Source: a virus. From it: a stretch of DNA of 20,141 nt. Positions 8,301-13,665 of the stretch are shown piece by piece. Position 1 is the stretch's first letter, and every line of letters begins with the position of its first letter. The notes beneath the pieces are model-generated. The model searched no databases. It was given only the letters and a program-made list of their open reading frames with translations, and had not been told where the DNA came from. The stretch is taken from the IMG/VR virus record IMGVR_UViG_3300046616_000113, positions 1 through 20,141 of that record; one strand, given 5' to 3'. Both the position numbers and the translations under genes were made by a program.

Positions 8301-9448
8301 AGGGCAGCAGCACCGCCGATTCCAGAGAACAGAGTGACGGCCCGCTGGAGTTCTGGCGGAAGGTCGCTGTACGCGTTCACCAGGCGGGTGACCCACTGCG
8401 TCATGTTCCGCAGAGCCCCGTTGGCCGCAGTACCGCCCTCGATGAGCGCCACCTCGATGGCGCCCCGCAGCCGCTCCAGGTCGCCGACGAGGTTGTCGGT
8501 CTGGATGGCGGCCATACGTCCGGCCGCGCCCTGGTCGTTGACGCTCTTGACGTACTTGTCGATGCCCTGTGAGCCGAGTTCGTACAGGATCGTCGCCGAC
8601 CGCACGGCGTCCGCACCGAAGATGGTGGCCATGGCGCTGTTGCGGGCCTCGGGCGTCAGCTTGCTGAACGATGTCTTCATGCGGCCCGCGAGCTCGCTGA
8701 GTCCGACGAACTTGCCGGTGGAGTCGTAGGCGCTGAACCCGATCTTGTCCATGGCGGCCTTGGCCTCGTCCGACTGCGGAACGAGACGCTGCAACATCAC
8801 CTTGAGCGAGGTGCCCGCGTCGCTCCCGATGAGGGCGTGGTCGGCGAACGCGGACAGGGTGCCGACGGTGTCCTCCAGCGAGAGGCCGGTCTGGTGGGCC
8901 AGCAGGCCGCCCATCCGCAGCGACATGCCCAGGCCCTTGACGTCCGCCGCGGACTTGTTCGCGCCGGCCGAGAGGACGTCGGCGATGTGCGTGACGTCCT
9001 TGCCTTTGAGGCCGAAGGTGTTCATGGCCTGCGCGGCGATGACTGCCGAGTCCGCGAGGTCGATCTGACCGGATGCCGCGAGGGCGAGGCTGCCCTTGAG
9101 GGCGCCGCCCGTGATGTTGGCGACCGAGACGCCCGCGCGGGCGAGCTCCGCCTCGGCGTCCGCGGCCTCCGTCGCCGTGAACGAGGTGGTCTTGCCCGCT
9201 TCCAGGGCTGCGGCCCGGAGCTTGGCCATGTCCTTGGACGACGCCCCGGTCACGGCCCGGACGTTGCTGAGGGCTTTGTCGAATTTGGCGGCCGACGCTG
9301 CGGCTACCGCAAAGCCCGTGATCATGGCGGTGCCGACGGCTGCGCCGGCGCCCGCCAGACGCGAGGTCTGATCGGCTGCCGTGCGCATGCCGCGGGTGTA
9401 GCTGCTGATGTCGGCGCGCAGCCGGACGGTGACAGTACGGGTCGCCAC
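5396..9448 (-). CDS. Tail tape measure protein
   Basis: At 1350 residues this is by far the largest gene, as expected for a tape measure. The N-terminus (to about residue 260) has the TP901-type tail protein pattern, including SSYTRGMRTAADQTSRLAG and AADAEAELARAGVSV. Hydrophobic segments lie at about 365-430 (GGAAALAGAGMLLLLP and LGVVVAGLAAVSWGVE). Two short beta repeats (GKTITMQAP, GKNVIITVPTGGAKAAVDAL) are at about 750-815. A conserved GTSDSIPALVSNGEYVIKAD element is near 868-888, and a Lys/Ala/Glu coiled coil spans about 936-1020. The C-terminus carries SRPTMVLGGEAGVPESWIP. No muramidase or peptidase domain is seen. By the usual rule of about 0.15 nm per residue the tail would be near 200 nm (inference). 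The GTG start has GGAGGTGA upstream, which overlaps the stop of the chaperone extension. Confidence 0.97.
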   Translation of the reverse strand: MATRTVTVRLRADISSYTRGMRTAADQTSRLAGAGAAVGTAMITGFAVAAASAAKFDKALSNVRAVTGASSKDMAKLRAAALEAGKTTSFTATEAADAEAELARAGVSVANITGGALKGSLALAASGQIDLADSAVIAAQAMNTFGLKGKDVTHIADVLSAGANKSAADVKGLGMSLRMGGLLAHQTGLSLEDTVGTLSAFADHALIGSDAGTSLKVMLQRLVPQSDEAKAAMDKIGFSAYDSTGKFVGLSELAGRMKTSFSKLTPEARNSAMATIFGADAVRSATILYELGSQGIDKYVKSVNDQGAAGRMAAIQTDNLVGDLERLRGAIEVALIEGGTAANGALRNMTQWVTRLVNAYSDLPPELQRAVTLFSGIGGAAALAGAGMLLLLPRIAATRAALVSMGVTAARTRYALMSMARLGVVVAGLAAVSWGVEKLVSQFDDAPPNVTKMANSLLNFAKTGKAAGELTKTFGKDLDGFGDAVARVAHPGVLDRVGDSLYTITHIGADDHHLEEARDKIKAVDQALQGLVEGGAPDVAAQAFQKMAKEAEAQGTSTEKLRTLLPGYAEALTAADTQTQLSADSQAKLGQEAGITADQMQDQRSAAEKLSDALKTLNGVAIDSAEGEISFRQSLADLNSAVKDNGHSLDVATEKGRKVKGAFLDAAKAAMEHAQAVSEEKNSQEAGQAVLSRDIDLLKKDMLAKGFSKDAVNKLAAAYLNLPGHVSTTVDAKTQGAINDLEAVKKKVAGTKGKTITMQAPTDEARKQLEALGFKIKNTKGKNVIITVPTGGAKAAVDALARAIRDLHGKSVTIRTLEIREHRAVYNTVGRPTSGEGGVSKNARGGLIRRYATGGAVQFIPFGGPIVGPGTGTSDSIPALVSNGEYVIKADAVRKYGVAMFDRLNAKRFASGGLLGGFSYTPTSQAVLGGPSDAKTRYDKGIEALKKAWDDLNAAVKDAKKKADALRDAEKNLSRVRKGHHTAAQLRAAESRVDKAQTAKKASDKKVREERADVNAADKALGLKNGSKAPTSFNLKGYEAQLGKSVAATEKWRKSLNKIGSRGGKELQTMLEGMGEEGYSLVNALAGASDKQFKSIVSKLEKTGDLAKATLADFTKQLSGSTKESEQFAKDLQTLAAQGFGDLAQALAAQGDSNAQTLAHQAAGSKTQAASANAAVGKAQNTLTGDDLLNSLTLLSTLRGGPGRGYADLIAAGLDTATIKALVPKMTAQIGALPAPNKSTFVRQWVAQGGKPMATGGVLSRPTMVLGGEAGVPESWIPWNSSSRSRALLAKTASAMGYRLTPAGRYAGGQVSAAAMAQEVTRQITVNLYAAKQSTAEQAHDIARVISFVG

Positions 9449-9451
9449 AGG

Positions 9452-9808
9452 TCACCTCCGGTCGCGATTGACGTGCACGTGCAGGCCGTCGGTGTCGCCC
9501 TTGTTGTCCTGGTGGGCCCGGACCTTCTTTGCGGAGATGGCGCAGGCGTGGCAGCGGACGAGGTGCGCGGTGTAGGCGCCCTCGCTGTCCTTGTCGGTGG
9601 CCTCACTCCAGGGCTGGCCGCAGTCCGGGCAGGAGTCCGCCTCAATCTCGGCGAGGGCGAGCGCCCAGTGCCGGTCCTCGTCCAGCCACAGAGGCTCGCC
9701 CTCGGCAATGACCCGCCCGAGAAACACGCTCCGCGGCACGCCCCAGGAGCGGGCCGCCTCTAGCTCTCGTCGGTGAGGGAGGCCAGGAGTGCGGAGGCGG
9801 CCAACGAG
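9452..9808 (-). CDS. Frameshift extension of tail assembly chaperone (GT product)
   Basis: This frame has no convincing start of its own and is read as the -1 extension of the chaperone gene that begins at 10281. Slippage at CCCTTTC (9808-9814) joins residues 1-158 of the upstream protein to these 118 residues, giving a predicted fusion of 276 residues. The extension opens LVGRLRTPGLPHRRELEAAR and continues with a Trp-rich stretch (GEPLWLDEDRHWALALAEIE). It ends with a pair of Cys knuckles, CPDC and CHAC, that look like a zinc ribbon, then a basic tail. As in lambda gpGT, the long form is thought to bring tail tube subunits to the tape measure and is not usually found in the virion. The stop overlaps the tape-measure ribosome binding site. 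An independent ORF with an upstream start (9934) is possible but lacks a ribosome binding site and would read through G coding sequence. Confidence 0.85.
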   Translation of the reverse strand, partial: LVGRLRTPGLPHRRELEAARSWGVPRSVFLGRVIAEGEPLWLDEDRHWALALAEIEADSCPDCGQPWSEATDKDSEGAYTAHLVRCHACAISAKKVRAHQDNKGDTDGLHVHVNRDRR

Positions 9809-9814
9809 AAAGGG
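9752..9814 (-). promoter_or_regulatory. Programmed -1 ribosomal frameshift site with downstream stem
   Basis: On the minus strand the heptamer CCCTTTC (9808-9814) is in the X XXY YYZ register: the upstream frame reads C CCT TTC, and slipping back one base re-pairs both tRNAs at CCC and TTT. After a five-base spacer (TCGTT) comes a perfect nine-base arm GGCCGCCTC (9794-9802), which pairs with GAGGCGGCC (9752-9760) across a 33-base loop. The stem brackets the G stop codon (TAG at 9760-9762). Spacing and stem strength are those of a stimulatory element. The site joins 9760-10281 to 9452-9808. Confidence 0.85.
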
Positions 9815-10281
9815 ATGACGTCCGAGGCGTTGTGGACATCCCACGCCGCGTCGAACAGCTTCTTGATCTCGCCCTCGTTGATGACCTCGAACAGCTCGAC
9901 GACCTGGTCCTCCGTCATCTCCGGCTGCACGCACGAGGCGGCCACCAAAGCCCGGGGGAAGGTGACGTTGTCGAACAGCTCCTGCTCGTTCTGGCCCGGA
10001 TGGGCGGCGATCAGGTCCGAGTACGCGCGGTCGCCGATGTACCGCAGCAGGAACGGCTCCTCAGCCTCGCGGACCTCCGCGAGCGTCGCCTTGAGCTGCT
10101 CGGCGATCGCACGCGCCGGGTGCACGGAGGTGAGATCGTCCGGCTCCCACTCCTCGGAGACCCGGGACAGCTCGTCCTGGAGACGCTCCGCCTCCCCCGC
10201 CAGGTCGCCGCGGAGACAGACCAGGACGGTCTTCTCCCGCGGCTTGGCCTTGGCGAGGATATCCGCGAAGGTGTTGCCCAT
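9760..10281 (-). CDS. Tail assembly chaperone (G product)
   Basis: The 173-residue acidic, largely helical protein lies between the major tail protein and the tape measure, the invariant place of the tail assembly chaperone. It starts with ATG at 10281, overlapping the last base of the tail protein stop (TGATG), which suggests coupling. Features include an N-terminal ADILAKAKPREKTVLVCLRG, a long Glu-rich helix region (ERLQDELSRVSEEWEPDD), and a C-terminal helical part with MTEDQVVELFEVINEGEIKK. Most ribosomes should stop at 9760 to make this short form, while a minority shift at codon 158 to make the long form. The protein acts in the cytoplasm during tail assembly and is normally absent from finished particles. 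Confidence 0.92.
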   Translation of the reverse strand: MGNTFADILAKAKPREKTVLVCLRGDLAGEAERLQDELSRVSEEWEPDDLTSVHPARAIAEQLKATLAEVREAEEPFLLRYIGDRAYSDLIAAHPGQNEQELFDNVTFPRALVAASCVQPEMTEDQVVELFEVINEGEIKKLFDAAWDVHNASDVIPFSLAASALLASLTDES

Positions 10282-10760
10282 CAGGCAACCGTGACGGCGG
10301 TCGCCGGCGGCGCCGTGACCTTCATCGGGCTGACGAACTTCATGACCTCATTGGCGGCCGGCGAGCTGTTCTGCGGCTCGCCGCAGGTGATGGGGTAGAC
10401 CTCGCACTTCTGCGACGTGGCCCAGGCGGTGGCGTAGGCGACGCCGCGACGGACGATGAGGTAGCCGCTGACGCCGTACTTCAGCGTCGTGTACGGCAGA
10501 TCCTCGCCGCCGGTGGTGCCGCGCTTGAAGGTCATCTCCGTGTCGTAGCCGACGCGACCGACGGTCTTCGTGTCGAACGTGCTCGCCAGCGAGGACGTGT
10601 CGACGTCCGCCGTGCTGGGGTCGATCTTCAGGCCGTCCGGGGTGACGCGGGTCGTGAAGTCGCTGCCCGCGTTGAGCTCGGTCGTGGTCGGCGCGTTGAT
10701 GTTCGAGATGGACGACGCCCAGACCACCTTGGTCATTCCGTCGCTGATCAGGTCAGACAT
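10281..10760 (-). CDS. Major tail protein (tail tube)
   Basis: The 159-residue product has the length and beta-rich composition of a siphoviral tube protein, with PTTTELNAGSDFTTRVTPDG near the N-terminus, a long loop region, and strands such as GVSGYLIVRRGVAYATAW. It lies directly before the chaperone and tape-measure genes. Hexameric rings of it stack into the tail tube. The C-terminal MKVTAPPATAVTVA is Pro/Ala-rich, and no separate Ig-like domain is fused. The ATG at 10760 has GAGGAGGG upstream. Just before that lies a strong terminator-like hairpin (10780-10800), so this highly expressed gene may be on its own transcript or under leader control. Function is secure from order and length. 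Confidence 0.9.
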   Translation of the reverse strand: MSDLISDGMTKVVWASSISNINAPTTTELNAGSDFTTRVTPDGLKIDPSTADVDTSSLASTFDTKTVGRVGYDTEMTFKRGTTGGEDLPYTTLKYGVSGYLIVRRGVAYATAWATSQKCEVYPITCGEPQNSSPAANEVMKFVSPMKVTAPPATAVTVA

Positions 10761-10779
10761 GAACCCTCCTCAGGGCATG

Positions 10780-10800
10780 AAAAAGCCCCGGCGACGGGGC
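10780..10800 (-). terminator. Intrinsic terminator-like hairpin before the major tail protein
   Basis: On the minus strand GCCCCG (10795-10800) pairs with CGGGGC (10785-10790) around a four-base loop TCGC and is followed by five T residues. This is a textbook short intrinsic terminator shape. It lies 21 bases after the stop of the 110-residue gene and 19 bases before the major tail protein start, and the space after it is taken by CATGCCC and the ribosome binding site. Its sequence and its downstream flank are repeated before the endolysin gene. Confidence 0.75.
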
Positions 10801-10821
10801 GGACAGGACTGGGTGGCGGAG

Positions 10822-11154
10822 TCAGATGACGAGGTTCGCGACGGTGACGCTGGTCGTCGACGAGTAGGTGATCGACGCGCTCACGCCGTCGGCGACAGAG
10901 GCGAAGAGGTCGGCGGTGATCGGGCCGATCATCTTGTCCCCGGTCGTCGCTGGGACGGTCACGACGAGGTCCGCGACACCCTGCCCACGGATCTTCCCGG
11001 TCGCGGTGATCGTGACCGTCATCGACGATCCGTTCGTGTTCTTGACGTGCAGGAACGACCGCTCGCCGCACGTCACCGTGGTGGACGCGGCGGCAGCCGA
11101 GTAGGTCGGGGTCAGGCCGCTCAGGGCGACGACCTGCTGGGCGAGAAGCGCCAT
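10822..11154 (-). CDS. Beta-rich virion-associated protein, function unknown
   Basis: The 110-residue product starts at the ATG at 11154, preceded by AGGAGAG; the longer frame upstream overlaps the tail terminator gene and is not credible. The sequence (QQVVALSGLTPTYSAAAAST, ERSFLHVKNTNGSSMTVTIT, DKMIGPITADLFA, SITYSSTTSVTVANLVI) is rich in Thr, Ser, Val and Ala and predicts an all-beta fold with alternating strands. Similar small proteins occur in Streptomyces phages between the neck and the tail tube genes and are usually left unnamed. A decoration or tube-completion role fits the fold and place but is inference. It is followed by a terminator-like hairpin that separates it from the major tail protein. 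Confidence 0.82.
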   Translation of the reverse strand: MALLAQQVVALSGLTPTYSAAAASTTVTCGERSFLHVKNTNGSSMTVTITATGKIRGQGVADLVVTVPATTGDKMIGPITADLFASVADGVSASITYSSTTSVTVANLVI

Positions 11155-11168
11155 GAGGGACTCTCCTG

Positions 11169-11579
11169 TCAGGCGGGAATGGACATCAGCTGGTACTGCA
11201 CCGGCACGAACCAGGAAGGCGGAGTGGTGTCGTCGTCGCGCTGCACCGGAGGCCCGCCCATGTCCTCCGGCCGCCAAGTGGCCCGGCCCGCCACAGTGAG
11301 CGGCGCCGACAGAGCAGCACGGGCCTTGTCGGCCGCCCACAGGGCGCGCTCCATCGAGCCGCCCACACACGTGATCTGAAAGACCGTCGTAAAGTCCGTG
11401 CGCGCGTCCGCGAGGGACTCCCGCACAGCTTGGCCGGGCTCCGGGTAGAGCACGACGTACACGTCCGGCGGCGACCAGCCGGGGGTGGCGGGCGCGCCGC
11501 CGAGGTGCACGGTCAGGCCAGCGCCCTCAAGCGCGGCCTGTACCGCGTCCACGTGCGGCAGGACTGTCGGTGTGGGCAT
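11169..11579 (-). CDS. Tail terminator (tail completion) protein
   Basis: The 136-residue product has the usual tail terminator layout: an opening helix (PHVDAVQAALEGAGLTVHLG), a strand with PPDVYVVLYPEPGQAV, a long strand DFTTVFQITCVGGS followed by a helix RALWAADKARAAL, and a closing strand VPVQYQLMSIPA. Its position after the gp10-like gene and ahead of the tube gene is that of the lambda gpU/HK97 gp10-gp11 region. The protein forms a ring that caps the tail tube and joins it to the neck. The start is ATG at 11579, with its ribosome binding site in the GAGGGG that bridges the four-base gap after the upstream stop. The family is inferred from fold pattern and order. Confidence 0.8.
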   Translation of the reverse strand: MPTPTVLPHVDAVQAALEGAGLTVHLGGAPATPGWSPPDVYVVLYPEPGQAVRESLADARTDFTTVFQITCVGGSMERALWAADKARAALSAPLTVAGRATWRPEDMGGPPVQRDDDTTPPSWFVPVQYQLMSIPA

Positions 11580-11583
11580 CCCC

Positions 11584-12000
11584 TCACCACCAGGCCAGGC
11601 CGCGTTCGGCGATCAGCGCGAGCTGGGCCTCGAAGCGCGGCTCCTCGACGTCCAGGGCGCGGCCGCCGTCGCGGTGCGGCGGGTTGTGTACCGACCCGTA
11701 TTCGAGGATGGCGCCGAGCGCGCCCTGCGAGCCTCGCGTCCGGTGCAGGTTCTCCGGGCCGATGGTCGCCATGACGATGTCGCGTCCGTAGGCGGCGATG
11801 TCGTACCCGATTGTGCGCGGGTAGGCGGGGGCGTGCTTCGGCGCGGACGAGCGGGCATTCGCCCTCCAGTCCCGCTTGATGTTCAGCGCGCCCCGCACCA
11901 CCACGGCCCGGGTGTCCCGGCGGGCTCGGGGGATGACGCGCGCGAGGTGCGCTTCCAGGCGCCGCACGTCGCTCATGTCGAATCGGGCACCGCCGCTCAT
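11584..12000 (-). CDS. HK97 gp10-like neck / head-tail joining protein
   Basis: The 138-residue product starts at the ATG at 12000, which overlaps the head closure stop (ATGA), so the two are coupled; a longer frame further upstream is only an overlap with that gene. It shows the gp10-like pattern: an N-terminal helix (DVRRLEAHLARVIPRARRDT), a central RGALNIKRDWRANARSSAP, and the conserved ILEYGSVHNPPHRDGGRAL followed by a helix with VEEPRFEAQLALIAERGL. Such proteins lie at the head-tail junction. The role in joining is inferred from family and order. Cys and membrane segments are absent. Confidence 0.85.
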   Translation of the reverse strand: MSGGARFDMSDVRRLEAHLARVIPRARRDTRAVVVRGALNIKRDWRANARSSAPKHAPAYPRTIGYDIAAYGRDIVMATIGPENLHRTRGSQGALGAILEYGSVHNPPHRDGGRALDVEEPRFEAQLALIAERGLAWW

Positions 12001-12407
12001 GACCGGTCCTCCGTTCTGATCCGCCAGGCTGTGGACTGATCGCTGAACGTGGCGCCGAGCACCCACAGGACCAGCCCGACCATGCGGGCATCTTGTGAGG
12101 CCGTCACCTCGATACGGGTCCCTGGGAGGACGCGCGTTCCGGGCGGAAGCGCTGTACTCCAGGGCAGGGACACCTCGTACTCGCGCAGCAGAACCTCGCG
12201 CTCCCCGGCCTCGGTGTCCTCGCCGGTGGCTGCAGCGATCGCCTTCACCCGGGCCTTCCCCGCGTACAGCTCCGTCTGCGGCCCTGGCGCCGTGGTGCCG
12301 TTGCTGCGGTCGAAGACGTCGGGGCCCTGCGTGTACAGGCGCACGGTGTCCCGCATGCGGGCCTCGGCGGCTGCCCGACCGGCAGTCAGAAGCGTGTCGA
12401 GGCTCAT
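11997..12407 (-). CDS. Head closure protein, DUF6093-like
   Basis: The 136-residue product overlaps both neighbours by four bases (ATGA at each end), marking a tightly coupled neck operon. The pattern RMRDTVRLYTQGPDVFDRSN, then ELYAGKARVKAI, EREVLLREYEVSLPW and TRIEVTASQDARMVGLVLWV matches the DUF6093 family of actinophage head closure proteins, known to me from general family knowledge. The fold is a small beta barrel that forms the ring closing the connector after packaging. Length is typical. Confidence in the family is good; the structural role is from neighbouring genes and the family. Confidence 0.83.
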   Translation of the reverse strand: MSLDTLLTAGRAAAEARMRDTVRLYTQGPDVFDRSNGTTAPGPQTELYAGKARVKAIAAATGEDTEAGEREVLLREYEVSLPWSTALPPGTRVLPGTRIEVTASQDARMVGLVLWVLGATFSDQSTAWRIRTEDRS

Positions 12408-12973
12408 CGCAGGCCCATCACTCCGACGCGGCGCCGGTAGTCACCCAGCAGCGTCTTGTGCGCGTCCGACAGGCTGCCTGCACCGAGAGTCTCCGAAGCG
12501 AAGGTGCGGCTGTAGTCGTCGATCGTCTCCTGCCGCAGCATCGACGGATTCACCAGAGTCGCCGACGCCAAGTCCAGGCAGACGGCACGCACTTCATCTG
12601 GGATCTCTTCCCAGCCGTGCGTATACGTGACCTGCACCAGGCCGGGATCCGGATAGGTCGTTGTGCCGGGTAGGCGGTGCCAGCCGCCCGTGCGCAACAG
12701 TCGGTCCACCGACAGTACCCAGTCGTGCAGTACCAGGCTGTTGACCTTCACTTCGGAGACCGAGACGACGGGCCGCTGCGGCAGGACCAGCTCGTCGCAG
12801 TCGATCACACGCAGTATCGCCGTGTCGTCGGCGACCCGGGTGATGGTTTGCCGTGTCCACTTGCGGATCACGGCCGATGCAGACGCCAACGCCAGCTCCG
12901 CCGCGGCGGAGTCGACCGGCGCCTGCATGGCTGCAGCCAGTTCGGCCGCCGTAGCGAACGGAGGAAGAGCCAC
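12404..12973 (-). CDS. Head-tail connector / adaptor protein, gp6-like
   Basis: The 189-residue product begins with a helical part (ATAAELAAAMQAPVDSAAAE, then SASAVIRKWTRQTI), followed by beta strands with LVLPQRPVVSVSEVKVN and a GLVQVTYTHGWEEIPDEVRA segment leading into a helix. These are hallmarks of gp6/gp15-type adaptors, which form a ring under the portal. The GTG start at 12973 has GGGGAGGT upstream. It is the first of a tightly coupled set ending at 11169. The C-terminus (LSDAHKTLLGDYRRR) is a basic helix, as is usual in the family. Family call is strong and oligomeric state is assumed. Confidence 0.87.
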   Translation of the reverse strand: MALPPFATAAELAAAMQAPVDSAAAELALASASAVIRKWTRQTITRVADDTAILRVIDCDELVLPQRPVVSVSEVKVNSLVLHDWVLSVDRLLRTGGWHRLPGTTTYPDPGLVQVTYTHGWEEIPDEVRAVCLDLASATLVNPSMLRQETIDDYSRTFASETLGAGSLSDAHKTLLGDYRRRVGVMGLR

Positions 12974-12988
12974 AGCGACCTCCCCTTG

Positions 12989-13219
12989 TCAGCGGTTGCG
13001 CGCGTCGTCGGCGAGCTTCTGCTGGACCTCGCGGGCGTGCTCCGAGTCGGTCTCCGGGGTCGGCTTTCCGGCGAGGACGCCGGCCACGGTGTAGTGCTCG
13101 TCCGGGGTGGGGTCGACCTCGACGCCGAGGTAGCCCTTCTCCGAGGCCTTGTCGACGGCCTGCTGGACTTCCTTCTGTGCCGCGTCCTGCGGCGGCTGAG
13201 AGGTTTTGCGCTCTGCCAT
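12989..13219 (-). CDS. Small hydrophilic protein, function unknown
   Basis: The 76-residue product starts at the ATG at 13219 with GAGGAG upstream, overlapping the stop of the decoration gene; the longer upstream frame has no matching site. It has a charged helical N-terminus (QDAAQKEVQQAVDKASEKGY), a middle with VEVDPTPDEHYTVAGVLAG, and a charged C-terminal helix (SEHAREVQQKLADDARNR). No Cys, membrane or known motif is seen. Short proteins of this kind follow the capsid genes in many Streptomyces phages. A role in head assembly is suggested only by location. It may be non-virion. Confidence 0.78.
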   Translation of the reverse strand: MAERKTSQPPQDAAQKEVQQAVDKASEKGYLGVEVDPTPDEHYTVAGVLAGKPTPETDSEHAREVQQKLADDARNR

Positions 13220-13230
13220 GGTTCTGCTCC

Positions 13231-13638
13231 TCAGTTCCGGGTGACGGTGACGCGGACGAGTCCGCCCGGGTCGGTCTGACCGGTGCCAATGTGCAGGGAC
13301 CTCCACAGCAGGGTGTCCCCGGCGGCCAGGACCAGGTTGGCGGGGGTGCCGGACAGGGTGATCGCCTTCTCGTCGCTCGCCGAGGCGTTCACGCCCGAGT
13401 CGAACTGGAGAGTGGCGACCGTGGTGGTGCCGGCTCCGGCCTGCCCCTTGTTGAAGAGGGTCACAGACCGGGTGTTCGTGTTGGCGCCGGTGATCGCGGC
13501 GACCGGAACGAACTCGACCTTGGTGACGGTGCAGTCGAACGGGGCCTGCGAGACGACGCTGTCGAGGTCGTTGCCGGCCGTCGCGACGGGGGCCACGTCC
13601 TGCTCCAGGATCCGCTGCAGGGGTGCGGTGTCTGCCAT
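13231..13638 (-). CDS. Probable capsid decoration protein
   Basis: The 135-residue product follows the major capsid gene and is rich in Thr, Val, Ala and Gly, with strands such as DCTVTKVEFVPVAAITG, TRSVTLFNKGQAG and TTVATLQFDSGVN and a closing GLVRVTVTRN. The fold looks all-beta and jelly-roll-like, the form used by head decoration or head-fibre proteins. Placement right after the capsid gene is typical for such proteins. The ATG at 13638 is preceded by CAGGAGA. I do not recognise a precise family; it might instead be a capsid stabiliser or a fibre anchor. Confidence 0.75.
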   Translation of the reverse strand: MADTAPLQRILEQDVAPVATAGNDLDSVVSQAPFDCTVTKVEFVPVAAITGANTNTRSVTLFNKGQAGAGTTTVATLQFDSGVNASASDEKAITLSGTPANLVLAAGDTLLWRSLHIGTGQTDPGGLVRVTVTRN

Positions 13639-13665
13639 GAGTGATCTCCTGTGGTGGGCGGCCTG

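Noticed and set aside
6506-8572. 688-codon plus-strand open frame opposite the tape measure gene
   Set aside because: It is a shadow produced by strong third-position G/C bias of the minus-strand gene. Its translation is Arg/Val/Gly/Asp-rich with no domain, and it has no ribosome binding site.
7953-9455. 500-codon minus-strand frame overlapping the 5' part of the tape measure
   Set aside because: Shadow in another frame of a certain gene; rich in Arg, Gly and His with no domain.
9809-9934. Independent start at 9934 for the chaperone extension
   Set aside because: No ribosome binding site precedes it, the N-terminal residues are low-complexity shadow of the G frame, and the slip site explains access to the frame better.
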